A stretch of 64,000 nt of DNA. It comes from Stieleria sp. JC731. Lineage in GTDB: Bacteria; Planctomycetota; Planctomycetia; Pirellulales; Pirellulaceae. A model generated the notes under the pieces. That model was not told the DNA's origin. It saw nothing but the letters and a program-made list of their open reading frames with translations, and did not search any database. The DNA lies in contig NZ_JAJKFQ010000005.1 of NCBI RefSeq assembly GCF_020966635.1, positions 1,018,481 to 1,082,480 on the forward strand, read 5' to 3'. Shown here in pieces: positions 20,107 to 28,726 of the stretch (the stretch's first letter is position 1; each line of letters starts with the position of its first letter). Position numbers and translations under genes: made by a program.

Positions 20107-22071
20107 ATGTCTGTCGAAGCTGACTATTCTGGATTGCACGTCGCTTCTCTTGAAAGTCGTCGCGCAAGCGAGATGGAACGTTTGATCCAGCGGTATGGTG
20201 GTGTCGCACACGTCAGCCCTTCGATGCGTGAAGTTCCGATCGATCCGAACCGTGAAGCGATCGATTTTGCCTATCGGGTGATGACGGGCGAAATCGGAAT
20301 CGTCGTTTTTATGACCGGCGTCGGATTCCGTTTTCTCATGAAGGCGATCGAAAAGCACGTTGATACCCAGCGATTTATCGATGCCCTTTCGGATATCACG
20401 ACGATCTGCCGTGGCCCGAAACCGGTGGCGGCCATGCGGGAATTCGGGATCCAGCCGACACACCGCATCGGTGAGCCAAACACTTGGCGTGAAATCCTGC
20501 AGTACATCGACCGCGAAAAGGTCGGCATCGCGAATCAAATCGTGGGCTTGCAGGAGTACGGGATTTCCAACGCTTCGTTGATCGCTGGACTCGAGGCTCG
20601 TGGTGCAATCGTGGCACCGCTGCGGGTTTACGGTTGGGAATTCCCAGAACAGACTGACTTGCTACGTGAAAACATCAAGGCGCTCTCCGAAGGAAAACGC
20701 GACGTTCTGCTGCTGACCAGTGCCCATCAAATTGTCAACATGTTGCGTATGGCGGAACAAATGGGCATGTCAGATCAGCTTCGTCGCGGACTACGCAGCA
20801 CAGCAATCGTCTCGATCGGTCCGACCACAAGCCAGATGCTCAATGAATGTGAGTTTCGAGCTGACATGGAACCGTCGCATCCCAAGATGGGGCATTTGGT
20901 CGTCGAATCGGCTCGCCAGTCGGCAACGATGGTCGCACGAAAACGACGTCTTCGGCAAACCGATGTCGCGATCCAAGAATCCAAAGACTTAGCAATGGAA
21001 AACGAACAAGCGTCTACAAATCATCCTTCGGTCGATAGCTTGTTTATGAAAGCTTGCCGAGGCGAAGCGACCGAACGGACGCCGATTTGGTTGATGCGGC
21101 AGGCCGGTCGATACATGGCTGAATATCGCGAGGTACGCGCAAACCAGAGCTTCCTGGAGCTTTGCTACAACCCCAAGCTTTGCAGCGAAGTGATGTGCAC
21201 TGCGGTCGAGCGATTGGGAGTCGATGCGGCGATTATCTTTTCGGACTTGCTGCCCCTATTAGAACCGCTCGGGTTCGACCTGGAATTCGTCGCCGGCGAT
21301 GGTCCTGTTATTCACAATCCCATCCGTAACGAAGGCGATTTGACACGGCTGAAACGCCTCGAAGACCCGCAATCGCTGGGCTTCGTCTATGAAACTGTCA
21401 AGCAAACGAGAAAGGATCTTCCCGAATCGATACCTGTGATTGGGTTCTCCGGTTCGCCGTTTACATTGGCTAGCTATGCGATCGAAGGCGGGGGAAGCAA
21501 GGTTTATACGCAAACCAAAAAGTTGATGTATGGTTCGCTTAGCTCCACGACTGGTGGGGCTTGGGGCGAGCTGATGGCGACGCTAACCGAAGCGATCACC
21601 GTGTACTTGAATCATCAAATCGCAGCTGGCGCGCAGTGCGTGCAACTGTTCGACAGTTGGGCGGGTTGTCTGTCTCCGATCGAGTACACCGAATTTGTTC
21701 AGCCCTGGATGGAGAAGATCATTGCCGGGATCGCTCCCAACGTTCCGGTGATTAACTTTGCAACCGGAAATCCAGAGTTGCTGCCTTTGCTCCGAGGCGA
21801 TAGCCGGACTGTTGTCGGAGTCGATTGGCGAGTTCCGCTACGAGACGCTTGGGACCGGATCGGTCACGACAAGAGCGTGCAAGGAAACTTGGACCCGGCT
21901 GTTTTGTTGGCGGAACCCGATGTGATTCGAAAACGGGCAGGTGCGATCCTCTCCAGCGTTTCCGATTTGGACGGACATATCTTTAATCTAGGACATGGCG
22001 TATTCAAGGAAACACCCGTGGAACATGCCATCGCCTTGATTGAAGCCGTCAAAGAGCTGAGTGCCAAGTAG
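20107..22071 (+). CDS. hemDE: Fused uroporphyrinogen-III synthase / uroporphyrinogen decarboxylase
   Basis: The 654-residue protein joins two consecutive heme-pathway enzymes. The N-terminal 275 residues or so resemble HemD (SLESRRASEMERLI, SPSMREVP, LLLTSAHQIVNML, SIGPTTSQMLNE). The C-terminal 350 residues are HemE with PIWLMRQAGRYMAEYR, the SDLLPLLEPLG loop, GFSGSPFTLASYAIEGG and FNLGHGVFKETP. The first closes hydroxymethylbilane to uroporphyrinogen III, the second decarboxylates that to coproporphyrinogen III. A linker near residues 280-305 separates them, and an in-frame ATG at 20995 lies right at the start of the HemE part, so separate translation of HemE is possible. TTG at 20101 is an alternative start. 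It ends 11 bp from a convergent gene. Confidence 0.92.
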   Translation: MSVEADYSGLHVASLESRRASEMERLIQRYGGVAHVSPSMREVPIDPNREAIDFAYRVMTGEIGIVVFMTGVGFRFLMKAIEKHVDTQRFIDALSDITTICRGPKPVAAMREFGIQPTHRIGEPNTWREILQYIDREKVGIANQIVGLQEYGISNASLIAGLEARGAIVAPLRVYGWEFPEQTDLLRENIKALSEGKRDVLLLTSAHQIVNMLRMAEQMGMSDQLRRGLRSTAIVSIGPTTSQMLNECEFRADMEPSHPKMGHLVVESARQSATMVARKRRLRQTDVAIQESKDLAMENEQASTNHPSVDSLFMKACRGEATERTPIWLMRQAGRYMAEYREVRANQSFLELCYNPKLCSEVMCTAVERLGVDAAIIFSDLLPLLEPLGFDLEFVAGDGPVIHNPIRNEGDLTRLKRLEDPQSLGFVYETVKQTRKDLPESIPVIGFSGSPFTLASYAIEGGGSKVYTQTKKLMYGSLSSTTGGAWGELMATLTEAITVYLNHQIAAGAQCVQLFDSWAGCLSPIEYTEFVQPWMEKIIAGIAPNVPVINFATGNPELLPLLRGDSRTVVGVDWRVPLRDAWDRIGHDKSVQGNLDPAVLLAEPDVIRKRAGAILSSVSDLDGHIFNLGHGVFKETPVEHAIALIEAVKELSAK

Positions 22072-22082
22072 TTTTTGGTCGG

Positions 22083-22889
22083 CTAGTCGTCGAACTGAAC
22101 TTTGGCGTAGGCCCCTTTGCCGCTGTAAGAATCACGACGCAGCAATCGCCCTTTCGTCCAAACTTCTGCGCCCTCGAAGGTGGCTTTCAGTGGCAAGAAG
22201 TTTGACCGTGCTAAGGCATAGTAAAGTTTGTCGACACCGTTTTCGCGTCGAACTTCCAACAGTAGCAAGGCTTCTGGATCCGTAGCACGGGCGAATGCGA
22301 ACAAGGCACCTTCTTCGATCCCATTTTCAGGATTCTGGTAGCGGTAAAGCGGTTGTGAAAGCAATCGCAGTGTTTCGACCGAACCGTCTTTATCGGTTAG
22401 CTCCACCTCGAATCGTTTGGCAACAAATCGCATCCGAGTGAAGGCTTGCGCCGCTGTCGTACCGGTCGATGGGTTGCCTGGAACCGGTTTCCATGTGATT
22501 CCGGGCTGTTCCGTTTGCCAGTCCGTTTTGCCATCTCGCGTTGCCCGGATCGGATCGGTGACAAGAGATTGAAACTCGTGGGTTCGGTGCGTGAACGGTG
22601 CATACCATTTGAAGATAGACGCGATCACTGCGGGACGTTTGTCATCGGTCCAGATAAAAACCGCTCCGTAAATTTCACCGACCTCGGGATTGGTCCACGT
22701 CAGAACGGGCTCGCTGCGAAGCTTTAGCGTCTGATCCCCGGATTGAATTTCGTAGCTGGAGGCAATCTTTGTTGCCAGTTTTGAAAACCGTGATGAAGCC
22801 TCGGTTTCATCTGCCGCTGTCCAATCGTTAGTAAGTATCGACAGTCCGATCAGCAACAGTAGACAACGCATCATCAGTTTGATCCTCAT
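22083..22889 (-). CDS. Exported protein of unknown function
   Basis: From ATG 22889 the protein has 268 residues with a classical signal peptide (MRIKLMMRCLLLLIGLSIL, then about TAADE). The mature part is rich in beta-strand-like segments, Trp and Tyr, with no motif I recognise (segments such as VLTWTNPEVGEIYGAVFIW and LLSQPLYRYQNPE). The open frame extends to 22925, but the internal ATG fits the signal peptide better. It is convergent with the HemD-HemE gene. It looks like the exported hypothetical proteins common in Pirellulaceae, but I cannot assign a function. Confidence 0.7.
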   Translation of the reverse strand: MRIKLMMRCLLLLIGLSILTNDWTAADETEASSRFSKLATKIASSYEIQSGDQTLKLRSEPVLTWTNPEVGEIYGAVFIWTDDKRPAVIASIFKWYAPFTHRTHEFQSLVTDPIRATRDGKTDWQTEQPGITWKPVPGNPSTGTTAAQAFTRMRFVAKRFEVELTDKDGSVETLRLLSQPLYRYQNPENGIEEGALFAFARATDPEALLLLEVRRENGVDKLYYALARSNFLPLKATFEGAEVWTKGRLLRRDSYSGKGAYAKVQFDD

Positions 22890-23059
22890 CCAATTTGGAT
22901 AGTGCGAAAGACGCAACACAAGCACGGTGTTACATGATGAACCGCCGATACCTCAAACCTTTGGGAAGGCGCTGGTTGGCTCGGAAGGTTGAGTGTAAGA
23001 CGTTCTGTCTAATATCGCAAGGAAAAACTCCGGTCGATGCATTGACCGAAGTTAAGTAG

Positions 23060-23183
23060 GTGCTCCGTTCCATATCAAAATACGGGTTCGGATCATCAGC
23101 CGACGGGCGTTAGCCCCGGTTGTTGCAATGAAACCGTGGCTAACGCCAAAGGGCTAATCCAAAAATCGCGTTGGAACGAAGCG
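23060..23183. repeat. Dispersed inverted-repeat element, copy 1
   Basis: A segment of about 124 bp beginning GTGCTCCGTTCCATATCAAA and ending GGAACGAAGCG, which is closely matched by the segment at 25059-25182 in the same orientation and by a half copy at 40459-40527. Its ends are imperfect inverted repeats. Its centre (23106-23147) forms a long hairpin GGCGTTAGCCCCGGTT / AACCGTGGCTAACGCC with one mismatch, with weaker pairing outside. This is the layout of a REP-like or MITE-like non-autonomous element. It lies 14 bp beyond the stop of the minus-strand gene at 23198. No transposase gene is nearby. Confidence 0.8.
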
Positions 23184-23197
23184 TTTGTGAAATGAGG

Positions 23198-23941
23198 CTA
23201 ATGCAATGAGATCGCTTCTTGCAGTGGGCGAAGAACGTTGCCGACCAAGAACTCGTCAATCAGGTCTCGGCCGAGGGCAGCCAATCGTGAAAACTCGGTA
23301 TGAAACGCCTCATTGGGACCGAGGCTATCGAAACGGCGCACGGTCATGTAGACGCTTAATTGGTCTTCGCTGTATTCACCTGTTCTGACTTGATAGGCTG
23401 TCGTGCGTGATTCGAAACTGACGCGGCACTGTGTTCGACATTCCTCATCCAGAGAAAACTGAATCGAAGGCTCGTTGGAGAGAACCTTGCCGTACGGTTG
23501 GCTGATCAGTTTTTCTAGCGCCGGTGCCACGCCGATCGCTTGAGTAAGAATCTCGTTATGGTTGCCGCGATACCCAAAGTCGAAGCCGAACATCACGCTC
23601 AACGATTCACAGTCCAGCGGAGTAATCGATAACTCGTATGGCACCAATTCCAAGATGGTGCGATGCAGTTCGAACGCGGACTCGATCGACTCGGGGTTGA
23701 CCGTTCCACTGTTCAGTCGGCGTGGTTCGGACGAAACCCAGCGATAGGCACCACGTTCTTTTTCTTCTTCGAGAACGTATTCGGACTTTTCCCGAGAATA
23801 GAAGTTTGCCATCTCGGGAAATCGGCGGCGGACCTGTTCAAAAAAGTGCAACACGGATTCACGGTTCTGTGGCAAATCCAATTCGGTAGCCAAGTTCATG
23901 TTGATGTAAAAGTCATCGCTGAACATGCCGTAATCACTCAT
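23198..23941 (-). CDS. Conserved-looking protein of unknown function
   Basis: From ATG 23941 (MSDYGMFSDDFYINMN) the protein has 247 residues, is soluble and acidic, and has no signal peptide. Recognisable features are an N-terminal YGMFSDDFYINMNLATELDLP, a mid segment KERGAYRWVSSEPRR and later LSVMFGFDFGYRGNHNEI. The frame stays open to ATG 24046, but the added 35 residues look non-conserved. I cannot link it to a characterised family; it resembles single-copy hypothetical proteins of Planctomycetota. It lies between two copies of the dispersed repeat together with the next upstream gene. Confidence 0.72.
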   Translation of the reverse strand: MSDYGMFSDDFYINMNLATELDLPQNRESVLHFFEQVRRRFPEMANFYSREKSEYVLEEEKERGAYRWVSSEPRRLNSGTVNPESIESAFELHRTILELVPYELSITPLDCESLSVMFGFDFGYRGNHNEILTQAIGVAPALEKLISQPYGKVLSNEPSIQFSLDEECRTQCRVSFESRTTAYQVRTGEYSEDQLSVYMTVRRFDSLGPNEAFHTEFSRLAALGRDLIDEFLVGNVLRPLQEAISLH

Positions 23942-24128
23942 AAGCAAACATTTGTCCTTGGGGGCAATTCCGATAGTTGGAATCGGTTCCAGGTGAATTG
24001 TTGGGGGAAAGGGCGATTGCCGATCGACACTTTGGCTATTTGGCAATCGCAGTATTACATCGCGAGCAAAGCACCGTTTGGCAAATCACCATTGATGAAG
24101 GCACGGTGTAGCAACGCGAGGCACTCTG

Positions 24129-24821
24129 CTACTTCGCAAACACTTTGATGTCATCGAATGCATCCAAGTCGTCGAATGATCCAACTCCAATCCGCCCATT
24201 GGAGAACGTTTTGTCGACAACTTGCATGTGTGGTTTTTCCATGTCGTCGAAATAGATGCTGATTTCGCCCGTTTCGACGTCACGGATCAGTTTGACTTGG
24301 TGCCACTGGTCGTCCCATGGTGTGCGTTTCTCATTTTTAGTCAAAGGCGCTCGGGGAGCTTCGTTGACGATCATGATTTGACCACTCGCAGGGTCCGGCT
24401 TTGCCCCGAGGTGTACATAGTAAAAATGCTGGTCGTCTTTGTAGTTGAAGAAGACACAGCAGTCGCGGTGGTTCCCGGTGTCTTTGGTGCTTTTAACTCG
24501 GAAGGTGAGTTCAAAACTTCCCAGTGAAAGATCCTTGATCAGCGCCACGTGATGAGGGCTACGAACCGGTGGCTTGTATTCACTTTCACGAGCGGTGATC
24601 TCAATCGCCATGGAGCCGTGCTGAGCGTTGTGGTTCCACGTTTTGGGGTCGAGAAACTCCCAACGTGATGTCCCGGACTCGAAATCCTCGCTGAACTTTT
24701 CAGTCAACGCCTTGTCTGGTGACTGACCATACAAAGACGTGTGGGGGGCGAGGGTGGGGAAAAGCAATGCGACCACATAGCCGAACTTGGCCACGGATCG
24801 AAAATGTAGTTGTGAGACCAT
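24129..24821 (-). CDS. Exported LamG/concanavalin-like domain protein
   Basis: From ATG 24821 the protein has 230 residues: a signal peptide (hydrophobic stretch ending about SLYGQS) and a single beta-jelly-roll domain resembling the DUF1080/laminin-G group, with FESGTSRWEFLD, FELTFRVKSTKDTGNHRDCC, FFNYKDDQHFYYVHLG, the characteristic WHQVKLIRD and IGVGSFDDLDAFDDIKV. Such domains bind or hydrolyse carbohydrates outside the cell; the substrate is unknown. An extended frame to 24905 exists but the internal ATG gives a proper signal peptide. It is divergent from recQ. Confidence 0.8.
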   Translation of the reverse strand: MVSQLHFRSVAKFGYVVALLFPTLAPHTSLYGQSPDKALTEKFSEDFESGTSRWEFLDPKTWNHNAQHGSMAIEITARESEYKPPVRSPHHVALIKDLSLGSFELTFRVKSTKDTGNHRDCCVFFNYKDDQHFYYVHLGAKPDPASGQIMIVNEAPRAPLTKNEKRTPWDDQWHQVKLIRDVETGEISIYFDDMEKPHMQVVDKTFSNGRIGVGSFDDLDAFDDIKVFAK

Positions 24822-25285
24822 GGCTCTGTTTGGACGAGGGGATCGGTCGTTCAGTGGTTCGCGGTTATGCGGTGTTCGCACCACCGGTTCTGCCAACAGA
24901 AGCAAACGTCATGGCGAAAAAAACAGCGGTGTCCCGCGAAACCCGTTCGGCAGTGCCCAACGTGACCGGGTCACGTAGTATAGACCAGCTCGCGCACGCG
25001 AACCATGAGCCAACGCCCGTGGTAAACGAGGGATTTTGAGGCTTCATCGGAGGTCCAGGTGCTTCGTTCGATATGAAAATACGGGTTCGGGTCATCAGCC
25101 GAGGGGCGTTCGCCCCGGTTATTGCGCTGGAACCGTGGCTAACGCCATACGCTAATCCTGAAATCGAGTTTGAACGAAGCACTAGCCATCCTGAGGTACC
25201 GTTTCGGCCGGCCACACGACTTTGATTATTGGGCTTTTTCGTATACTTTCGCTGGAACACATCGCCAATTTGCACGGATCGGTCA
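24822..25285. other. 464-bp divergent spacer upstream of recQ
   Basis: No gene is supported here. It separates the LamG-like gene (minus) from recQ (plus) and contains repeat copy 2 at 25059-25182. The last 100 bp before the recQ ATG should hold its promoter; I could not define boxes with confidence. Confidence 0.6.
25059..25182. repeat. Dispersed inverted-repeat element, copy 2 (best preserved ends)
   Basis: The element starts GTGCTTCGTTC and ends GAACGAAGCAC, a perfect 11-bp terminal inverted repeat. Between them lie the same GATATGAAAATACGGGTTCG and ATCAGCCGAGGGGCG stretches as in copy 1, and a central hairpin GGCGTTCGCCCCGGTT / AACCGTGGCTAACGCC. The length is 124 bp, as for copy 1. I could not see a clear target-site duplication. 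It lies upstream of recQ and is likely non-autonomous. Confidence 0.82.
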
Positions 25286-28270
25286 ATGAACACGCTTGCG
25301 ACGGACACCACGAAGTTACTCGGACGATTCGGACTGCGTGAATTTCGCAAAGGACAATCGGAAGTCATCGAGGCGGTCGCCGACGGACACGACGTGATGT
25401 GTGTGATGCCAACTGGCGGTGGGAAAAGTCTGTGCTATCAGCTTCCTTCGTTGGCTCGCGACGGAGTCACGATCGTTGTTTCGCCCCTGATCGCACTGAT
25501 GAAAGACCAGGTCGACGGTTTACGACAACTGGGAATCCCCGCCGATCTGATCAATTCGACGCTCGACCTGCGACAACAGCAGGATGTCATGGACTCGATG
25601 AAACGAGGTGAGCTGAAACTCGTTTACATCGCTCCGGAAAGATTGCGCAACGGTCAGTTTGTAGAAACGCTTGGGCATTGCAATGTCAGCCTGCTAGCGA
25701 TCGACGAGGCCCACTGTGTAAGCGAATGGGGGCACGATTTTCGACCGGACTATGCGCGTTTGGGGAAGATGCGCAAAAAGTACCTGGGGAATGTTCAGAC
25801 GATCGCTCTGACGGCGACAGCGACGGAAGCTGTGCGAGAAGATATTTGCTCGATTTTGGAGTTAGAGTCTCCAAAAATTTTCGTCAAAGGGTTCGCCAGG
25901 ACCAACCTGTTTCTCGAAGTCCAGCAGAGCAAAGGTGAAGCTGAGAAACAGGAGCAGCTGCTGAAGTTCATCAAGTCGCAATCCGGTACCGGAATCATCT
26001 ATGCGGCGACACGACGCAACTGCGAATCTGTTGGTGAGTGGCTGCCTGAAAAGTTACGTCGTCCGGTAGGCGTCTACCATGGCGGTATGGAATCCGAGCA
26101 GAGGCGGATCATTCAGGAAAAGTTTATGGCTGGCGATTTGGCTGCCATCGTCGCGACCAACGCGTTTGGCATGGGGATCGACAAGGCGGACATTCGATAC
26201 GTCGTCCACTACAACATGCCGGGCACGCTAGAAGCCTATTATCAGGAAGCCGGTCGTGCAGGACGCGACGGTCTGGAAAGTGCCTGCAAGCTGTTGTTTT
26301 CCTACAGCGACCGATACACGCAAGAATACTTTATCGAGAACCGGTATCCGTCCAAAGAGATCGTTCAAAAGGTCTACGAATACCTTTTGTCACGTCCCGA
26401 AGATCCGATCGAACTGACATTGGAACAGGTCCGCGATGCGGTTGGGGCAGAAAGCGCTGAATCGGTTGGCATGTCGGAGTCTCTGCTTGCGAAAGCCGGT
26501 GTGCTGCGGCGATTGGATAGCAGTCAGAATCAATTGATGCTGCGAATCGACAGTCAAACGCCCACGATGCTTGACTACCTTCCACGCGAAGCCAAGACGC
26601 GGCGGAAAGTGATGAAAGCCATCGAGCAATTCGTTGGCAAACGTCGATTCGAAGACGTCTTTGTTCGGCCGGATCGTTTGATGAAGCAGGCCGACGTCAG
26701 CCGTGACCAGTTGATGCGAACGTTGCGTGAGCTGAAACGTATGAAGGGATTTGATTATGTGCCTCCATTCCGAGGCCGTGCGGTCCATTTCATCCAGCGT
26801 GACGTGCCCTTCGAGATGGTCAAAATCGACTTCGAAGAATTGGCTCGCCGGAAAGCGGCTGAGTATGGAAAGCTGGACGCCGTGATCGGATTTGCCCGCA
26901 GCGGAGGCTGCCGCCAACGTGTGATCCTGGATTACTTTGGCGACCCAGACAGCAAGAATTGTGGCAAATGTGATCGTTGCTGTGTCGGCCAATCGCAGGC
27001 TTCCGGCAAAACACTGCAAGTCGACGATGCTGACGCCAAGGCGATCTTGTGCGGTGTCCGTGTGATTCTAAGTGGTTTTACCCGAATGCACGGTCGCTTT
27101 GGCAAAACGATGATCGCGCAGATGCTGTGCGGTTCGCAGAACAAAAAGATGGCTCAGTGGAAACTGAACCGGCTGAGCACCTATGGCATGCTTTCAGAAA
27201 TGAAGCAAAGCCAATTGTGCAAGGTGATCGACGCTTTGATCGAACATGGAATGGCGGTTCAACGAGAGGTGGACCAGCGACGCCCGACAGTTGAAATCAG
27301 CGATTTCGGCAAGGAAGTGATGCACCTACGCACCGCGTTGCCCCCTTCGTTTTTTGCATCGCTGAGCAAAAGCCTGGCGAAGTCCTTGGTGATCGCTTCA
27401 CGACATATCGAAGCTGCTGATGTTGGTGAGCCAAGCGATTCAGCCAGTGCTTTGGAGTCAGCCAGTGCTTTGGATACAAGCGATGCCGAGTTTGATGACA
27501 CCGACGATGCTGCTACTGAGCCCAGCAGCGCTGATGCAAGTGAAACAACTGTGCCAGAGACGAATTCGGCCGCAAGTCCGGCTACCAATATTGACGAAGC
27601 CGGTGAGCCTGCTGTGTCTAGCGGGATCAGTATTTCGCTTGATGATCTGACAAGTCCGGAGCAGAAGCTTTCCCAGGTGGTCGCCGATGCGCTGAAGCGA
27701 TGGCGTCGCCGAACGTCAGCCGCGTTAGGGTTGCCAGCGTTCCGTGTATTGAGCAACGCGACGGTGCAACGCCTTTCGGAAATTCGTCCGGCATCGAGCA
27801 GCGAACTCGAAGAGATCTCCGGCATCGGGCCTTCGACGATGGAGCAACACGGTTACGACATCCTTGAAGTGATTCGTTCGAGCGAAAGCGAACATCTGTC
27901 TTTGCAGCCGGAGCAAGGTGATGATCCCGTGGCGACGGGTCGTGAATCGTCGGGAGCCGCTGCTGGCATCGTCGACCGTTTAAAGTCTGAGTCGGAAGTG
28001 GAAGAGCATCATCCGGTCAGTCGTGCTGAACCAGCGGATAGCAGCGTGGCGACTGGCGCCCAGTCATTATTGGAGCAGCCATCATTGGAGCAGACATCAA
28101 TCGAGAACGTGAGTGATCGAGATGCCTACTGGACTTGGCGTCTGTTCACCGAAGGGTTCAGTTTTGACGAGGTGTGCGAGATTCGTCACTTGGGGAGGGC
28201 CGATGTCGACACACATTTGTCACAAGCGGAATCTGCCGGGCGTCGAGTGCTGCCAAATTGGCGTCTGTGA
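25286..28270 (+). CDS. recQ: RecQ-family ATP-dependent DNA helicase, long form
   Basis: From ATG 25286 the protein has 994 residues. Motifs include Walker A MPTGGGKS (41-48), DEAH with HCVSEWGHDFRPDY (about 140), the ATNAFGMGIDK and QEAGRAGRDG segments, four RQC zinc cysteines (CRQRV plus CGKCDRC), a winged-helix region, an HRDC domain (about 797-865), and an extra C-terminal helix-turn-helix-like segment (about 942-994, GFSFDEVCEIRHLGRADVDTHL). The frame opens at 25229, but those 19 residues are unlikely. RecQ unwinds DNA in recombination and fork repair. Long acidic Ser/Ala/Asp-rich linkers flank the HRDC domain, one with an 18-bp in-frame tandem duplication (27440-27474). Confidence 0.94.
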   Translation: MNTLATDTTKLLGRFGLREFRKGQSEVIEAVADGHDVMCVMPTGGGKSLCYQLPSLARDGVTIVVSPLIALMKDQVDGLRQLGIPADLINSTLDLRQQQDVMDSMKRGELKLVYIAPERLRNGQFVETLGHCNVSLLAIDEAHCVSEWGHDFRPDYARLGKMRKKYLGNVQTIALTATATEAVREDICSILELESPKIFVKGFARTNLFLEVQQSKGEAEKQEQLLKFIKSQSGTGIIYAATRRNCESVGEWLPEKLRRPVGVYHGGMESEQRRIIQEKFMAGDLAAIVATNAFGMGIDKADIRYVVHYNMPGTLEAYYQEAGRAGRDGLESACKLLFSYSDRYTQEYFIENRYPSKEIVQKVYEYLLSRPEDPIELTLEQVRDAVGAESAESVGMSESLLAKAGVLRRLDSSQNQLMLRIDSQTPTMLDYLPREAKTRRKVMKAIEQFVGKRRFEDVFVRPDRLMKQADVSRDQLMRTLRELKRMKGFDYVPPFRGRAVHFIQRDVPFEMVKIDFEELARRKAAEYGKLDAVIGFARSGGCRQRVILDYFGDPDSKNCGKCDRCCVGQSQASGKTLQVDDADAKAILCGVRVILSGFTRMHGRFGKTMIAQMLCGSQNKKMAQWKLNRLSTYGMLSEMKQSQLCKVIDALIEHGMAVQREVDQRRPTVEISDFGKEVMHLRTALPPSFFASLSKSLAKSLVIASRHIEAADVGEPSDSASALESASALDTSDAEFDDTDDAATEPSSADASETTVPETNSAASPATNIDEAGEPAVSSGISISLDDLTSPEQKLSQVVADALKRWRRRTSAALGLPAFRVLSNATVQRLSEIRPASSSELEEISGIGPSTMEQHGYDILEVIRSSESEHLSLQPEQGDDPVATGRESSGAAAGIVDRLKSESEVEEHHPVSRAEPADSSVATGAQSLLEQPSLEQTSIENVSDRDAYWTWRLFTEGFSFDEVCEIRHLGRADVDTHLSQAESAGRRVLPNWRL

Positions 28271-28726
28271 GCCGGATTCGGTTTTTCGTCGAAATTGATA
28301 CAATCGTAACGTCACTCGTTGAATCACGACGGAATGTGCCCCCAACAGTAGCTGACCCCTGCGGAACCCCGACCCATGTTTTGACACGCCGTTAAACTGG
28401 CACTAGGCGGTAATCGTGTTTGAGCGTTGGAAAATGGCATCGGGTTTGCTGACCCGAACCAAGTCCGCAAGGTCTGCCACGAATGTCCGTTGGAGTCTGT
28501 CCGTCGGAGTCGTTCGTTGCTCGACACAAAGCCTGATGAACCGGAACAAAGATCAAAGGATCAATACCGCTTCAGCAGGTTGGACGTGACCGCCCGCTAG
28601 GATCTTCACAAACGTTCCGATCAATGCAAGGTCGCATTCGGGGCTCGAACAGTGTTAGCGGCATCATCTGTACTACTTAAAATCTGCGTCCGCTACGGAA
28701 CGCATCGCACTTAAAACAAATCACTT
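28271..28726. other. 456-bp spacer between recQ and ftsH
   Basis: No convincing gene: the frames here are short and lack recognisable composition or motifs. It presumably contains the ftsH promoter and a long 5' leader. I see no strong terminator after recQ and no tRNA-like fold. Confidence 0.55.

Noticed and set aside
23060..25182. A composite transposon formed by the two repeat copies
   Set aside because: No transposase is encoded between the copies, and I could not see target-site duplications at the outer ends, so the claim is kept only as a low-scored possibility.
28271..28726. A tRNA or small-RNA gene in the recQ-ftsH spacer
   Set aside because: I looked for a T-arm (GGTTCGA-type) and paired acceptor ends here and in the other long spacers and found none.
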